A stretch of 64,000 nt of DNA from contig JAJZTH010000008.1 of the NCBI GenBank assembly GCA_021849075.1, forward strand, positions 1-64,000, in the 5' to 3' direction. Shown here piece by piece: positions 15,547 to 25,668 of the stretch. Source of the stretch: Pseudomonadota bacterium. Lineage in GTDB: Bacteria; Pseudomonadota; Alphaproteobacteria; Sphingomonadales; Sphingomonadaceae. The notes below the pieces were generated by a model that worked only from the letters and a program-made list of their open reading frames with translations, searched no databases and was not told where the DNA came from. The position numbers were made by a program, and so were the translations under genes. How positions within the stretch are numbered: the stretch's first letter is position 1; every line of letters begins with the position of its first letter.

Positions 15547-18500
15547 TCAAGCCTCCTGCGGTGCGTGCGGGGTCGCCGCATCGCCTTCCGCTTCATGGTT
15601 CTTATGTTCGCGGAACAGCCGTTTAACGACGGTGAAGAAGACGGGGACGAAGAAGATCGCCAGCACCGTCGCCGACAACATGCCGCCTACAACCGCCCAG
15701 CCGATCGCATTCTGACCGCCTGCGCCCGCCCCGGTCGATACCGCCAGCGGCAGCACGCCGAAGATGAAGGCGAAGCTGGTCATCAGGATCGGCCGCAGAC
15801 GCAGCTTGCCCGCTTCCAGCGCAGCCTGCGCCGGCGCCATGCCTTCACGCATCTTTTCTTCCGCAAATTCCACGATCAGGATCGCGTTCTTCGCCGACAC
15901 GCCGATGGTCGTGATCAGACCCACCTGAAGGTAGATGTCGTTGTTGAGGCCCGCCAGCCTGGCCGCGATCACCGCGCCCAGCACGCCTAGCGGCACCACC
16001 AGCATCACCGCGATCGGCACCGACCAGCTTTCATAGAGCGCTGCAAGGCACAGGAACACGATCAGCATCGACAGGGCATAGACATAAGGCGCCTGCCCGC
16101 CGGAACTGCTTTCCTCATAGGAAATCCCGTTCCAGCTGAAACCGATGCCGGCCGGCAGCTTGGCCGCGAACTCTTCCATCGCCTTCATTGCAGTACCGCT
16201 CGACACGCCAGGTGCGGGCGCACCCTGAATGTTCATCGAGGGAACACCGTTGAAGCGTTCCAGACGGGCCGGTCCCTGTATCCATTCCGTTGTCGAAAAA
16301 GCCGACAGCGGCGCCATCGTGCCGGTGCTGCCACGGACATGGAAGGCGTTGATGGCTTCGGGCGAGGTGCGGAATGGCGCATCCGCCTGAACATAGACGC
16401 GCTTCACCCGGTCACGATCGATGAAATCGTTGACATAGGCACCGCCCAAATTGGTGCTGATCGTGTCGTTGACGTCCGCCTGAGCAATGCCCAGCGCACC
16501 TGCCGCCGCCTGATCGACATTCAATTTGAGCTGCGGCGTATCCTCCAGTCCGTTGGGACGAACCTGCGCCAGACGCTTGTCGCCCATCGCCATGCCAAGC
16601 AGCTGATTGCGCGCCGCCAACAGCTTCTCATGCCCCAGATTGGCCTGATCGAGCAGCTGGAAGTCGAAACCGGACGCATTGCCCAATTCCTGCACCGACG
16701 GCGGGACGAAAGCGAACGCCATGCCCGACTTTATCTTCTGGAAGGCCATGTTGGCGCGCAGCGCGATGGCCGTGACCTTATTGTCCTTGCCCTTGCGCTC
16801 TTCCCAATCCTTCATGCGGGTGAAGACAATGCCGACATTCTGCCCCTGACCGACAAAGCCGAAGCCCGCGACGGTGAAGACGGCCGATACATTCTTCTTC
16901 TCATCGACCAGATAATGGTCACGCATGCGCGCCAGTGCGCGTTCGGTTTCCTCCAGCGTCGTGCCAGCCGGCAACGATATCTGGTTGATGATGATGCCCT
17001 GATCCTCATCAGGTAGGAATCCGCTTGGCAGGCGCATGAAGATGAAGGCCATGCCAAGTACGATCACGCCATAGACAAGCATCGTTCGGCCCCAGCGCCG
17101 CTCCACTTTCTGCACGCCTTCGCCATAGCGCACCACGCCTTTATCAAAGGTACGGTTGAACCAGTCGAAGAAACGGCCGAATACGGAGCCGATAGGACCT
17201 TGCCAGCTATGCCCATGCGCCGCCGGCTTCAGGATCGTGGCGCACAAGGCGGGCGTCAGGATCAAAGCCACGAGCACGGACAGGATCATCGAAGACACGA
17301 TGGTGATCGAGAACTGACGGAAGATGACCCCGGTCGAGCCGCCGAAGAAGGCCATGGGCAGGAACACGGCGGACAGAACTAGGCCGATGCCGATCAGCGC
17401 GCCGCTGATTTCGTCCATCGATTTCTTGGCCGCTTCCTTGGGACTTAGCCCTTCATCCTGAATCAGGCGTTCGACATTTTCCACCACGACGATGGCGTCA
17501 TCGACCAGCAGGCCGATCGCCAGCACCATGCCAAACAGGGTCAGCGTGTTGATGGTGAAACCCGCCGCGCTGAGGATTGCGAGCGCGCCCAGCAAAACTA
17601 CCGGCACTGCGATGGTCGGGATCAGCGTGGCGCGCCAGTTCTGAAGGAACAGGAACATCACGACGAAGACCAGCAGCACCGCTTCGAACAGGGTATGGAT
17701 AACCTGTTCGACCGACAGCTTCACGAAGGTAGAGTTGTCGACCGGGAAGTCATATTTCACCCAGCTCGGGAAATTCTTCGACAGTTCATCGACGCGCGCC
17801 TTCACGGCATCCACCGTATCCAGCGCATTGGCGCCCGGCGCCAGCTTGACGCCGAAGCCCGACGCCGGATGGCCGTTGAACTTCACCCCAAAACCATAGG
17901 TTTCCGCGCCCAGTTCGACCCGCGCCACATCCGACATCAGCACGACCGAACCGTCGCTGTTGCTGCGCAGGCGGATATTGCGGAATTCTTCGGGGGTGCG
18001 CAGGCGCGACTGCGCGGTGACGGTGGCATTGAGCGCCTGCCCCTTGGGCGAGGGCGAACCACCGATCTGACCGGCGGAAACCTGGGCATTCTGCGCCGTG
18101 ATCGCTGCCTTCACATCGCCAGTGGTCACGCCCAGATTGGCCATCTTGTAAGGATCGAGCCAGATGCGCATCGCATATTGCGACCCGAACAGCTGGGTAT
18201 CGCCAACGCCGGTGACGCGGCTCAGCGGGTCCTGAAGGCTGGACGCGATAAAGTCCGCCGCGTCTTCCTGATCATGAATGCCGTCATCGGAATAAGCCGC
18301 CATGATCAACAGGAAGCTGGACGTCGATTTGCCAACGCGCAGGCCCTGTTGCTGCACTTCCTGCGGCAACAGCGGGGTCGCCTGCGACAGCTTGTTCTGC
18401 ACCTGCACCTGCGCGATGTCAGGGTCAGTGCCCTGCTCGAAGGTCAGGGTGATATTCAGATTGCCCGACCCGTCGCTGGTGGACGAGAAATAGCGCAGAT

Positions 18501-18720
18501 TGTCGATGCCCTTAAGCTGTTGCTCGATGATCTGCGTCGTCGTGCTTTCCAACGTCTGGGCGTTCGCGCCAGGATAGGTGGTCTGGATCGTCACCGCAGG
18601 CGGCGCGATTTCCGGGAACTGCGCAACCGGCAGCGAACGGATCGCGAGCAAACCCGCAAGCATGATGACGACGGCGATGACCCATGCGAAGATGGGCCTG
18701 TCGATAAAATAACGAGCCAT
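15547..18720 (-). CDS. RND multidrug efflux pump, inner-membrane transporter (HAE1/AcrB family)
   Basis: A 1057-residue proton-driven drug exporter. The N terminus [23 protein letters not shown] is typical. The proton-relay aspartates are in helix 4 as [15 protein letters not shown], the first-half porter motifs include [14 protein letters not shown] and [23 protein letters not shown], and the C-terminal helices contain [13 protein letters not shown]. Two large periplasmic porter regions are present, and length matches the family. It works as a trimer with the adaptor encoded upstream and the channel encoded downstream. Substrates cannot be told from sequence. Confidence 0.95.
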   Translation of the reverse strand: MARYFIDRPIFAWVIAVVIMLAGLLAIRSLPVAQFPEIAPPAVTIQTTYPGANAQTLESTTTQIIEQQLKGIDNLRYFSSTSDGSGNLNITLTFEQGTDPDIAQVQVQNKLSQATPLLPQEVQQQGLRVGKSTSSFLLIMAAYSDDGIHDQEDAADFIASSLQDPLSRVTGVGDTQLFGSQYAMRIWLDPYKMANLGVTTGDVKAAITAQNAQVSAGQIGGSPSPKGQALNATVTAQSRLRTPEEFRNIRLRSNSDGSVVLMSDVARVELGAETYGFGVKFNGHPASGFGVKLAPGANALDTVDAVKARVDELSKNFPSWVKYDFPVDNSTFVKLSVEQVIHTLFEAVLLVFVVMFLFLQNWRATLIPTIAVPVVLLGALAILSAAGFTINTLTLFGMVLAIGLLVDDAIVVVENVERLIQDEGLSPKEAAKKSMDEISGALIGIGLVLSAVFLPMAFFGGSTGVIFRQFSITIVSSMILSVLVALILTPALCATILKPAAHGHSWQGPIGSVFGRFFDWFNRTFDKGVVRYGEGVQKVERRWGRTMLVYGVIVLGMAFIFMRLPSGFLPDEDQGIIINQISLPAGTTLEETERALARMRDHYLVDEKKNVSAVFTVAGFGFVGQGQNVGIVFTRMKDWEERKGKDNKVTAIALRANMAFQKIKSGMAFAFVPPSVQELGNASGFDFQLLDQANLGHEKLLAARNQLLGMAMGDKRLAQVRPNGLEDTPQLKLNVDQAAAGALGIAQADVNDTISTNLGGAYVNDFIDRDRVKRVYVQADAPFRTSPEAINAFHVRGSTGTMAPLSAFSTTEWIQGPARLERFNGVPSMNIQGAPAPGVSSGTAMKAMEEFAAKLPAGIGFSWNGISYEESSSGGQAPYVYALSMLIVFLCLAALYESWSVPIAVMLVVPLGVLGAVIAARLAGLNNDIYLQVGLITTIGVSAKNAILIVEFAEEKMREGMAPAQAALEAGKLRLRPILMTSFAFIFGVLPLAVSTGAGAGGQNAIGWAVVGGMLSATVLAIFFVPVFFTVVKRLFREHKNHEAEGDAATPHAPQEA

Positions 18721-18723
18721 GGT

Positions 18724-19914
18724 TTAGTCCGCCCCGCCCTGTTGGCCGGCCTTGGCGCCTGCGCCGGACGCCGGGCCAGCCTGCGCAGCGGTAATCTGCT
18801 GCGGCGCGCCGGGCTTTACGACGGTGCCGGGGCGCAGATTGACCAGCCCTTCGACGATCAGCTTGTCGCCGGGCTTCAGACCACCCGTGACGATCCACTT
18901 GTCGCCGACCGCGCGATCCACTTCGACCTCGCGCATTTCAACCTTGTTGTCCTTGCCCACCACCATAGCGGTGGCACGGCCGCGCGCGTCGCGGCTGATG
19001 CCCTGCTGCGGCGCCAGGATCGCCTGCGCCACGCGCCCTTCGACCAGCTTGGCGCGCACATACATACCCGGCAGCAACAGCCCGTCAGGATTGGGGAAGC
19101 TGGCGCGCAGCGTCACCGCGCCGGAAGTCGAATCCACCGTCACTTCCGAAAATTGCAGACGCCCTTCGATCGGATAGGCGCTGCCATTGGGCAGGATCAG
19201 TTGAATACGCGCGCCATCAGCTTCGCTGACGCCGCCCTTCTTCATCGCCTGTTTGAGATCAATGATCTGCGCCGCCGACTGGGTGACGTCGACATAGACG
19301 CTGTCGGTGCGCTGGATCGTGGCGAGCGCATCGGCCTGCCCCGTCTGGACCAACGCGCCCGGGGTGAAGAGCGAACGACCGATGCGCCCGGAAATGGGCG
19401 CACGAATGCGGGTGAAATTCTGGTTCACCTGCGCCGCCTGCACCGCACCGCGTTGCGCCGCAACATTGGCGCGCGCCTGCTGTGCAGCGGCGGCGGCGTC
19501 ATCATATTGTTGCTTGCTGACGGCGTTGATGCCGACCAGATCCTTATAGCGTTGCGCCTGCAGGCTGGTGGCATTGATGTTCGCATTGGCGCTGGCCAGC
19601 GACCCCTGCGCCTGGGCGAGCGCCGCGCGATAGGGTGCGTCGTCAATCTCGTACAGCAACTGCCCGGCACGCACGAAACCGCCCTCCTGGAACAGGCGGC
19701 GGCGAATGATCCCACTGATCTGCGGCCGCACCTCGGCCGTTTCCAGGGCGGCAATGCGCCCCGGCAACTCATTGAGAAGCGGCGCGGACTCTGTCTTGAG
19801 CGTCACCACGCCAACAGCCGGCGGCGGCGGCGCAGGCGGCTGGCTTTCGCCACAGGCACTGAGCGCCAGCGCCGACGCGCATGCCAGCAAACCGGTGAAA
19901 ATCCCCTTTTTCAT
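18724..19914 (-). CDS. RND efflux periplasmic adaptor (membrane-fusion protein)
   Basis: A 396-residue adaptor that links pump and channel. A lipoprotein signal (GLLACASALALSACGES) gives a lipidated cysteine near residue 22. Barrel-sandwich, hairpin and beta-barrel segments are recognisable: AALETAEVRPQISGIIRR, QAQGSLASANANINA, and RIRAPISGRIGRSL. The C-terminal tail is glycine-alanine-rich. It is the first gene of the operon; its stop is followed after three bases by the pump gene. The ATG at 19914 or a GTG three bases earlier could start it. Confidence 0.93.
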   Translation of the reverse strand: MKKGIFTGLLACASALALSACGESQPPAPPPPAVGVVTLKTESAPLLNELPGRIAALETAEVRPQISGIIRRRLFQEGGFVRAGQLLYEIDDAPYRAALAQAQGSLASANANINATSLQAQRYKDLVGINAVSKQQYDDAAAAAQQARANVAAQRGAVQAAQVNQNFTRIRAPISGRIGRSLFTPGALVQTGQADALATIQRTDSVYVDVTQSAAQIIDLKQAMKKGGVSEADGARIQLILPNGSAYPIEGRLQFSEVTVDSTSGAVTLRASFPNPDGLLLPGMYVRAKLVEGRVAQAILAPQQGISRDARGRATAMVVGKDNKVEMREVEVDRAVGDKWIVTGGLKPGDKLIVEGLVNLRPGTVVKPGAPQQITAAQAGPASGAGAKAGQQGGAD

Positions 19915-19949
19915 CACCCAAATTCCATTTCGATGTGGATCATATGACC

Positions 19950-19967
19950 GGAATGAATGTTCATTCC
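19950..19967. promoter_or_regulatory. Probable TetR operator (18-bp palindrome)
   Basis: GGAATGAATGTTCATTCC: arms GGAATGAA and TTCATTCC pair exactly around a two-base centre. It lies in the 119-bp gap between the divergent efflux operon and the TetR gene, 36 bases from the adaptor start, which is where a TetR-type repressor would act on the pump promoter and possibly on its own gene. Confidence 0.7.
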
Positions 19968-20033
19968 GCTTGCGGCGCAGGTATGATCATGCCACAGATT
20001 ATTCAAGAGGCGAAAAACGCCAAGGGGTAGAAA

Positions 20034-20621
20034 ATGGTTGCAGTGCAGCATGAGAAAAATAGCAAGGTCCGCATTCTGGAAGCGGCGCGCATGCTGTTTG
20101 ACAGCCACGGTTTCCATCAAACCTCCATGGCGGAACTGGCGACAGCCGCTCAGGTATCGGTAGGGCAAATCTACCGCCTGTTCAAAGGAAAGGAAGACAT
20201 AATCGAAGCACTGGTCACGGATGATGCAGACCAGTGGTGCCGGGACATGGCCCATATCCGGGCGAAACTGGATTCCGGCGAATCGACAATAGAGCAGATA
20301 TTTGAAGAGTTGCTGCTCCATACCATCGATGACAAGGATGAAGCCCTGTCCTTCGATATTCTGGCCGAGAGCTTCCGCAATCCCGCCGTCGGCAACACCG
20401 TCAGCGCAATGTGCGAACGCTTCCGGGCCTTCATCCGATATTTCGCCTGCGCCGCCAATCCAAAGTTGTCAGGTGAAGCGCTCGACGCGGCTGAGGACAT
20501 GACCCTGGCCTGCCTGTTCGGCCTGGGCCACCGCAGCCTGTCCCGGCCGAAGCTGGATGCGGCCAGCACCGCTCGCCTGACAGCGCGCATGATCGTCGCA
20601 GCGTTGCGCGCCGGGCACTGA
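20034..20621 (+). CDS. TetR/AcrR-family transcriptional regulator
   Basis: A 195-residue regulator. The N-terminal DNA-binding domain (about residues 8-55) has VRILEAARMLFDSHGFHQTSM and the helix-turn-helix AAQVSVGQIYRLFKGKEDII. The C-terminal half is an alpha-helical ligand-binding domain of low conservation. It is divergent from the RND efflux operon and is very likely its local repressor, through the palindrome at 19950-19967. A ligand cannot be guessed. Confidence 0.9.
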   Translation: MVAVQHEKNSKVRILEAARMLFDSHGFHQTSMAELATAAQVSVGQIYRLFKGKEDIIEALVTDDADQWCRDMAHIRAKLDSGESTIEQIFEELLLHTIDDKDEALSFDILAESFRNPAVGNTVSAMCERFRAFIRYFACAANPKLSGEALDAAEDMTLACLFGLGHRSLSRPKLDAASTARLTARMIVAALRAGH

Positions 20622-20783
20622 CGCCGGCCCCAGCCAGCCCCGCAAAGCATTAACGGTTTCGCACCCGTCCCGTCCACCGCACGCGGCCAACCGTCTATCG
20701 CATCCCCCGACTGATCATGTTGCACTGCCGCAACTTATATCGCCTGATCGCATTAGGGAGAATAGATTATCGGGAGGCAAATA

Positions 20784-20942
20784 ATGATGACGCACGGCCG
20801 CTTCGATCGCAGCTATTTCACGGAACGTCTCGAACGGAACCGCAGGCTGGCCGAGGAAACGCAGAACCCAGTTATTCGCGACATTCATCTGGAATATGTC
20901 AGACTCTACGAACAACTGATGCTGGAAGAACAGCCAGCCTGA
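20784..20942 (+). CDS. Small conserved-looking hypothetical protein (52 aa)
   Basis: A 52-residue charged protein (MMTHGRFDRSYFTERLERN at the N terminus) rich in Arg, Glu and Leu with helix-forming composition, ending in YEQLMLEEQPA. The ATG has a near-perfect ribosome binding site, GGGAGG, seven to eight bases upstream, which is the best evidence that it is real. It lies between the TetR gene and the convergent M16 peptidase gene. From memory, similar short Arg-Glu-rich proteins occur in sphingomonads, but I could not check. Function unknown; a helical adaptor is only a guess. Confidence 0.6.
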   Translation: MMTHGRFDRSYFTERLERNRRLAEETQNPVIRDIHLEYVRLYEQLMLEEQPA

Positions 20943-21001
20943 TTTCAATATCTTAATTCAATCGGCACTGGCTGCATTTCGAAGTTGAATGCTGCCCCCG
21001 G

Positions 21002-23890
21002 TCAACGGGGAGCAACATCTTCGGGTAGCACGATCGCAGACCAGCTCTTGCCAGACACCAGATATTTGGCCGCCAGCGCCTGAATCTGGGCAGGCGTGAC
21101 CGACAGCAAGTCCTGCGACATCGTCTTCATCGCATCGACATAGCGTGGGTCCTGAGTCGCCCCTTCCATCTGGTTCATCCAAAAGGCGTTGCCTGTACTG
21201 GCCCGCGCCAGCAACTGCCCCATCGGCGCCACCGCGCGCTGCAATTCGTCCGCGCTGACCGGCGTCTTTGCCAGATCGGCTGCGGTTTCCTTCACCACGC
21301 TGTAGAAATAGGGAATCTTGTCTGGCCGCACCTGGCTGGTGACGAGGATATAACCGCCGCTATCATAGGAAAATGGCCAGCTATTCTGGACGCCCGGCGA
21401 ATAGGCCGCGCCTTCGGTCGATCGCAGCTTGTCGAACAGGCGATCGTTGAAAATCTGGGTCAGGATTTCCAGCTGGCGGGCTTCCTTCTGCAGGGTAAAG
21501 CCGCCGGAGGTCGGCCATGCCATGACGGCTGCCGCCTGATCCTTCTCTCCCTTATGCCGCAGCACCACCGGCATTTCGACATGGGCCGGAAAGCGCATCG
21601 CCCGATTGATCGCGGGCACCGGAACATCGGGTCGCGCCGGCAAGGCGCCGAATGTCGCGGCCACCGACTGGATCGCCTCTTGCGCCTTCACCTGCCCGAA
21701 AATCTGCACCTCGATCGGGCCGGACGCCAGGATCGGCTCCCATGTTGCGCGGAACGCCTGCGGCGTCAGCGCATCGATTTCCGTGCGGGACGGCGTGCGG
21801 AACCGCACATCCTTGTCATGCAACAGCCAGTTGAGATCGCGCCCCAGCACGGAGTCCGGCGAACGCGACATGGCGTCATAGGCGACCCCTGCCCCGGTCT
21901 TCACCCGCGCGAGCGGCGCAGGGTCCCAGCCGGGCGCCGCCAGCTTGGCCGCGAACAGGCGCAACTGATCCTTATAGTCGGCCGGGCGCGTCACCACCTG
22001 CATTTCGAAGGCGTCGTCATCGATGTTGAAGCCCATGCCCATGCGGCGGCCATTGGTCAGATCGTCCAGTTCGCGCTGGCCCAGCTTGCCGATGCCGCTC
22101 GCCACCAGCGCATAGTCCGCCGCCCAGCTTGGCACCGGCTTCGTCGGCGAAAATGCCTGTTGACCATGGCCAAAGCGGACATTGATCCGCACCTTCTCAT
22201 TTTCGATATCGTTGGGCAGCAGGACCAGCTTCACTCCATTGGCGAAGGTGATTTCCTCCATGCCCTGAAGCCCGATGGGCTTGCGCGACACCACAGTTCC
22301 GGCCGGGCCGAATTTGGGCAGGTCGTCCATCGTCACCGCCTTGTCGGCCAGGCGCGCGTTGGTCGCGGCCTTGACCGGTGCGGCGACTGCGGCCGCAAGC
22401 TTCGTATCAAGCCCCGGCTGCACCTTGCCCGTCACCATCAGCGCGCGAAATACGCCCGCGGAAAAGAGCCTCTGGGTCGATTCCAATATTTTCTGCGGCG
22501 TCATCGCCGGTTTGCCGGATCGGAAGATATCGACCGCCGCCTGCGAGCTGACGGTCGTTTCGCGAATATCGACGGCGCTGACCAGATCGGTCGCCTGTTT
22601 CGCGCCAGCCTCCGTATCCGCATTCTCGACCTGAATGGCCAGAGCGGTGTCCATCTGCGCATATTCGCGGTCGATCTCCGCCTGGCTGGGCGGCGCGCTC
22701 TTGGCATCCTCAATAATGGCGCGCACATCGCTCAGCGCCTTTTCCCAATTGTCGCCAGTCGGCACGATCGACAGGAAAGTGCCGTCGATCGACCGGCTGA
22801 CATCTTCCTGCTCGACGGTCGATTGCAGGAAGCTGCCGCCGCTGCGCGCCGCCTGCTCCAGCCGCCGGCTGACGATTTGCAGCGCCAGCATGTCGGTCAG
22901 CTTGTCCTGATTGTAGACGATGGTGTCGGCATGCGGGGTCCAGGGGCGCAGCCAGGCCAGCGTCAGCCCCAGCGGCACGCCCGGTTCCACCACGACGCGG
23001 GTAGCCGGCTGTTTGGGATCGGGCGCGCCGAAATCGGGCATGACACCAGCCTTGCCGGTTCCGGTCCAGGCGCCGAAATTATCCTTGATCAATTGTTCGG
23101 CGGCGGCCGGTTCGATATCGCCGGCAATCGCGATCACCGCATTTTCGGGGCGATACCAGCGCTGGTGAAATGCCTCGACCTTGGCGGCGGTCGCGGCGTT
23201 CAGGGTCGCGACGGTGCCGATCGGCGTATGGTCCGCCACAGGTTGCCCGGCAAAGAAATGCAGCCGGCTGGCGTCCGACAGGCGCATCTGCGGCCCTTCA
23301 CTCTCTCGCCGTTCGGCCAGCACAACGGCCCGTTCCGCTTCCACCGCGCTGTCGACAATATTGGGATCGGTCATCATGCCGGCCAATATCTTCATGCTTT
23401 CGCTCAGGCTGGCCGGCGTCGCCTGCGGCAGGTCAAGCGCATAGGTGGTGCCGGTCGGCGTGGTCTGCGCATTGCTGTCGCTGCCGAAACTGACGCCCAG
23501 CCGCTGCCAGATGCGCTTGGATTCGCCATCGGGCACATGGCGCGACCCGCGCATCGAAAGATGTTCGATATAATGGGCATAGCCCAGTTCGTCGGGCTGC
23601 TCCATCAGCGACCCGGCATCGATCCGCAACCGCACCGACACCTGCCCCGGCGGCACCCCATTGCGGCGAATGGCATAGCGCAACCCGTTTGGCAGCGTGC
23701 CAAACCGCCATGCGGTATCGATCGGCACATCGCTATTTTCGTAGAGCCACGGCCGCACCTGCGGTTGCGCCGTCCCTTGCGCGACGGCAGGCGTGGCAGC
23801 CGGATCGGTACGCGCTGCGAGCGGCGAACCCGACAGGATCAGAGCGATGACGGAGAGCGAAGCGGCCGAACGGCGGAGGGGAAAACGCAT
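21002..23890 (-). CDS. M16-family zinc peptidase (insulinase/pitrilysin type), periplasmic
   Basis: A 962-residue secreted protein. A signal peptide (LSVIALILSGSPLAARTDP) directs it to the periplasm. The inverted zinc motif HXXEH reads HYIEHLSMRGS near residue 106, followed by the downstream glutamate region EAERAVVLAERRESEG. Two M16 halves are visible; only the first has the zinc motif, as in PqqL-like long single-chain members. The ATG at 23890 is preferred over a TTG six bases earlier. Substrate peptides are unknown. No operon partner. Confidence 0.88.
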   Translation of the reverse strand: MRFPLRRSAASLSVIALILSGSPLAARTDPAATPAVAQGTAQPQVRPWLYENSDVPIDTAWRFGTLPNGLRYAIRRNGVPPGQVSVRLRIDAGSLMEQPDELGYAHYIEHLSMRGSRHVPDGESKRIWQRLGVSFGSDSNAQTTPTGTTYALDLPQATPASLSESMKILAGMMTDPNIVDSAVEAERAVVLAERRESEGPQMRLSDASRLHFFAGQPVADHTPIGTVATLNAATAAKVEAFHQRWYRPENAVIAIAGDIEPAAAEQLIKDNFGAWTGTGKAGVMPDFGAPDPKQPATRVVVEPGVPLGLTLAWLRPWTPHADTIVYNQDKLTDMLALQIVSRRLEQAARSGGSFLQSTVEQEDVSRSIDGTFLSIVPTGDNWEKALSDVRAIIEDAKSAPPSQAEIDREYAQMDTALAIQVENADTEAGAKQATDLVSAVDIRETTVSSQAAVDIFRSGKPAMTPQKILESTQRLFSAGVFRALMVTGKVQPGLDTKLAAAVAAPVKAATNARLADKAVTMDDLPKFGPAGTVVSRKPIGLQGMEEITFANGVKLVLLPNDIENEKVRINVRFGHGQQAFSPTKPVPSWAADYALVASGIGKLGQRELDDLTNGRRMGMGFNIDDDAFEMQVVTRPADYKDQLRLFAAKLAAPGWDPAPLARVKTGAGVAYDAMSRSPDSVLGRDLNWLLHDKDVRFRTPSRTEIDALTPQAFRATWEPILASGPIEVQIFGQVKAQEAIQSVAATFGALPARPDVPVPAINRAMRFPAHVEMPVVLRHKGEKDQAAAVMAWPTSGGFTLQKEARQLEILTQIFNDRLFDKLRSTEGAAYSPGVQNSWPFSYDSGGYILVTSQVRPDKIPYFYSVVKETAADLAKTPVSADELQRAVAPMGQLLARASTGNAFWMNQMEGATQDPRYVDAMKTMSQDLLSVTPAQIQALAAKYLVSGKSWSAIVLPEDVAPR

Positions 23891-23952
23891 AGGCAAAGGA
23901 ACCTAGCGGCATTTTCCTGAATGGCCACTGACAAAGAGGCCATATGTCGTCT

Positions 23953-23994
23953 GCGCCGGGCGGATCGAGAACCATGCCTCGACCCGCCCGGCGC
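23953..23994 (-). terminator. Strong hairpin downstream of the RhlE helicase gene
   Basis: GCGCCGGGCGG (23953-23963) pairs with CCGCCCGGCGC (23984-23994), and the pairing continues inwards with TCGAG/CTCGA after one mismatch. It lies 14 bases after the stop of the helicase gene (minus strand) and separates it from the peptidase gene. No U-run is evident on the minus strand, so it may be a stabilising stem instead. Confidence 0.5.
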
Positions 23995-24007
23995 GGAGTA
24001 TCTTAAA

Positions 24008-25390
24008 TTAGCGCGGCCCGCCGGTGCGCTGAACAGCGCCCTTGTGCGCGCCCACGCCACCTGGCTTGCGGCGACGGCGGAACGGCTTCTTTTCGCCGCC
24101 TTCGGAATCGGCGCGATGCGCACGGTCGGGCGCGCCGCGCTGGGCCTTCTGCCCGTCCTGATACCGGCGCTGTCCTTCGGCACGCTTGGCCTGCTGCTGC
24201 GGGGTCTGGCTCGGCCCCTTGCGCGGCGCGGCGGGCTTGGGAAGATTGCGCACCGCCTCCATGAAGTTTTCCGGCAGCGGTTCGATCTCCAGCTTGACGC
24301 GCGTCGCCCGCTCGATCGCCTTCAGATAAGGCCGCTCATCATCCGCCACGAAGCTGATCGCAATGCCTTCCGCCCCGGCGCGCGCGGTGCGACCGATGCG
24401 GTGGACATATTGTTCGGGCACATTGGGGATTTCGAAGTTGATGACATGGCTGACGCCCGACACGTCGATGCCGCGCGCGGCAATGTCGGTCGCCACCAGC
24501 AGCTTCACCTTGCCCTGCCGAAACGCCTGAAGCGCGGTGGTGCGCTGACCCTGGCTCTTATTGCCATGGATGGCGAAAGCGTCGATGCCCGCCCCTTCCA
24601 GGAAGCGCACGACGCGGTCTGCGCCATGCTTGGTGCGGGTGAAGATCAGCGCGCGATCGATATCCTCATTCTTGAGGACGATGTGCAGCAACGCCTGCTT
24701 TTCCGCCTGATTGACGAAGGTCGCCTGCTGACGCACGCGCTCGGCCGTCGTGGATTGCGGCGCGACGCTGACCTTGACCGGATCGTTCAGGAACTGGCCG
24801 GCCAGCGCCTCGATTTCCTTAGGCATGGTGGCCGAAAAAAACAGGTTCTGGCGATCGCGCGGCAACAGCTTCGCGACGCGGCGCAACGGATGGATGAAGC
24901 CCATGTCCATCATCTGGTCGGCTTCGTCGAGGACGAAGATTTCCGTATCCTTGATGGTGAAGGCGCGCTGATCGATCAGGTCGAGCAGTCGGCCGGGCGT
25001 GGCGACGACGATGTCGACGCCATGCGACAGGGCGCGGATCTGCTTGTTGATCGGCACGCCGCCGAACACGGTTTCCACCGACAGCTTGAGGAAGCGGCCA
25101 TAGTCGCGGAAGCTCTGCGCAATCTGCGCGGCAAGCTCACGGGTGGGCGACAGCACCAGCATGCGGCAACCCTTGATCGGGGTCTGCTTGGGATTGCGGG
25201 CGAAATAGTCGAGGCTGGGCAGCGCGAAAGCGGCCGTCTTGCCAGTGCCAGTCTGCGCGATGCCGCACAGATCCTTGCCTTCCAGCAGGACAGGAATCGC
25301 CTTTTGCTGGATCGGGGTGGGATTGGCGTATTTCTTGGCGGAAAGCGCCTTCAGAATCGGCTCGGAAAGGCCGAGATCGGTAAATTCCAT
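24008..25390 (-). CDS. rhlE: DEAD-box ATP-dependent RNA helicase (RhlE type)
   Basis: A 460-residue RNA helicase. Q motif TPIQQKAIPVLL, Walker A AQTGTGKTAAF, DEAD box VLDEADQMMDMGF, SAT motif FFSATMPKE, and motif VI HRIGRTARAG are all seen. The C-terminal about 80 residues are basic and low-complexity (RKPGGVGAHKGAVQRTGG), as in RhlE proteins, and probably bind RNA. It works in RNA remodelling, ribosome assembly or degradosome-like RNA turnover. A long leader (about 280 bases to the next gene) may hold regulatory RNA structure. Confidence 0.92.
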   Translation of the reverse strand: MEFTDLGLSEPILKALSAKKYANPTPIQQKAIPVLLEGKDLCGIAQTGTGKTAAFALPSLDYFARNPKQTPIKGCRMLVLSPTRELAAQIAQSFRDYGRFLKLSVETVFGGVPINKQIRALSHGVDIVVATPGRLLDLIDQRAFTIKDTEIFVLDEADQMMDMGFIHPLRRVAKLLPRDRQNLFFSATMPKEIEALAGQFLNDPVKVSVAPQSTTAERVRQQATFVNQAEKQALLHIVLKNEDIDRALIFTRTKHGADRVVRFLEGAGIDAFAIHGNKSQGQRTTALQAFRQGKVKLLVATDIAARGIDVSGVSHVINFEIPNVPEQYVHRIGRTARAGAEGIAISFVADDERPYLKAIERATRVKLEIEPLPENFMEAVRNLPKPAAPRKGPSQTPQQQAKRAEGQRRYQDGQKAQRGAPDRAHRADSEGGEKKPFRRRRKPGGVGAHKGAVQRTGGPR

Positions 25391-25601
25391 GGATAATGCT
25401 CACAAGTCGGCCGGACGCCGACTGTCTGCAAGACGCAGAGAGGGCGCAAGGCGGGTTACGAAACGACCCGCGTGAAAAGGGAAGCCTCAAAGCTTGGCGC
25501 AGACTGTCATTGGCCGGTCCTTCTGCCCTTCGGAGGAGAGGACGATCACGCTGCCAATCGCTGAAGGGTCATAAGGACCATCTGCTGCGCTGCGGCGCAT
25601 A

Positions 25602-25646
25602 TGGCGAAAGCGCAGGCAAAAAGCAAGTGGCCCCGCGCTTTCGCCA
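25602..25646 (-). terminator. 12-bp perfect hairpin after the PPOX-like gene
   Basis: TGGCGAAAGCGC (25602-25613) and GCGCTTTCGCCA (25635-25646) pair exactly around a 21-base loop. It lies 22 bases downstream of the stop of the minus-strand pyridoxamine-oxidase-like gene, so it is probably its terminator or a 3' stability element. The rest of the 278-bp gap (25391-25668) shows nothing else that I can name. Confidence 0.5.
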
Positions 25647-25668
25647 GGGCCACCATCATGCGGAAAGA

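Noticed and set aside
17695..19947. 750-codon plus-strand frame across the RND pump and adaptor
   Set aside because: Antisense shadow in a high-GC region; both opposite-strand genes are unambiguous.
21554..23920. 788-codon plus-strand frame across the M16 peptidase
   Set aside because: Very His/Arg/Gly-rich antisense shadow; the minus frame has a signal peptide and the HXXEH motif.
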